A program made the translations under genes and the position numbers. The notes below the pieces were generated by a model. It was not told the DNA's origin. It did no database searches and worked only from the letters and a program-made list of their open reading frames with translations. A DNA stretch of 64,000 nucleotides from Anaerolineaceae bacterium (GTDB lineage: Bacteria; Chloroflexota; Anaerolineae; Aggregatilineales; Phototrophicaceae). Positions within the stretch are counted from its first letter, which is position 1. Every line of letters begins with the position of its first letter. The stretch covers positions 2,046,001 through 2,110,000 of the forward strand of contig JACKCF010000001.1 of NCBI GenBank assembly GCA_020634165.1. Direction: 5' to 3'. This document shows, in pieces, positions 63,723 to 64,000 of the stretch.

Positions 63723-64000
63723 ATGCGTTGGCTATTCGATCTGATTACACGGTTGTCGGTTCGCTTCCGGCTCGTGACCTTTGCACTGGTGATCTTGCTG
63801 ATGGTCCTGGGTGGGGTAGCTGCCTCGGAACTTCAGCAGGAGTTGTTGCCCCCGGTAGAGTTCCCGCAGACGATCATTCTCGCCCAGGTCTCTGGCATGA
63901 CCAGCGATCAGGTGCGCAACATCGTCACACAGCGTCTTGAATCTGAACTCGATACCATCCCTGAAATCGTTAACATCGAATCGACGACGACGGGGTCCTT
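63723..64000 (+). CDS. RND family (AcrB/HAE1-like) efflux transporter, N-terminal fragment (cut by window edge)
   Basis: The frame starts at the ATG at 63723 and runs off the right edge (92 codons). AAGGAG lies about 10 nt upstream. The first helix (RFRLVTFALVILLMVLGGVA) is followed by LQQELLPPVEFPQTIILAQV and SGMTSDQVRNIVTQRLESEL, which match the start of RND pumps (F-P-x-[IV]-x-x-P-x-[IV], then the porter PN1 domain). RND pumps use the proton gradient to export drugs, lipids or metals. Confidence 0.88.
   Translation, partial: MRWLFDLITRLSVRFRLVTFALVILLMVLGGVAASELQQELLPPVEFPQTIILAQVSGMTSDQVRNIVTQRLESELDTIPEIVNIESTTTGS

Noticed and set aside
63710..63725. Three-codon leader frame ATG CCT TAA overlapping the RND start (TAATG)
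   Set aside because: Too short to judge; the AAGGAG site can serve the RND gene directly.

Overview
The window looks like chromosomal DNA of a Chloroflexota bacterium, probably Anaerolineae-like. This is inferred from the overall gene style: BTAD/TPR regulators, FG-GAP and beta-propeller cytochromes, many lipoproteins, a K+-independent membrane pyrophosphatase beside pyruvate phosphate dikinase, and highly iterated short palindromes between genes. No rRNA, tRNA, CRISPR array or insertion sequence was recognised. Forty-one protein genes are called; the first (histidine kinase) and last (RND transporter) run off the ends.

Layout. 1-1226: kinase tail and an SDR oxidoreductase. 1520-7117: a translationally coupled MacAB-like efflux operon (lipoprotein adaptor, FtsX permease, two ATPases, one carrying an AbrB-like tail). 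7541-11163: a radical SAM protein and a GH2 glycosidase. 11246-16988 (minus): an operon of three exported cytochromes (pentaheme; beta-propeller/peroxidase with an abnormal CxCH site; FG-GAP/cytochrome c), preceded by a Tat-exported DUF362 protein. 18803-28719: H+-pyrophosphatase, a TspO-like membrane protein, a propeller/di-heme peroxidase and an ABC-2 transporter operon. 28720-29196: a 165-bp direct repeat pair between terminators. 29197-35961: ppdK, a phosphoribosyltransferase-like protein, a diheme lipoprotein and an azoreductase.

36156-45325 is the most striking part: a cytochrome b/c fusion and two nonaheme cytochromes in one overlapping operon, divergent from a decaheme cytochrome made of two copies of a pentaheme unit, followed by a NarL/NarX-type two-component system. 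These four proteins carry 29 CxxCH sites (40 canonical sites in the whole window). The cytochrome b plus membrane-anchored nonaheme pair resembles a split version of the Geobacter CbcL quinol oxidase, so a quinol-to-extracellular-acceptor electron route is a reasonable hypothesis.

45599-49033: a double-domain ALDH16-type aldehyde dehydrogenase with DeoC, a deoxyribose-phosphate breakdown pair. 49310-54205: a 1048-residue BTAD/ATPase/TPR regulator, a 50-codon gene for an exported peptide ending in ICCG, and a degenerate glutamyl-tRNA-synthetase-like protein that has lost both class I signature motifs and is preceded by a perfect 13-bp-arm hairpin. 54215-61449 (minus): a probable catabolic operon with an amidohydrolase, a complete sugar-type ABC importer, an argininosuccinate-lyase-family enzyme and an MSOX-like flavin oxidase. 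61586-64000: an ABC exporter and the start of an RND pump.
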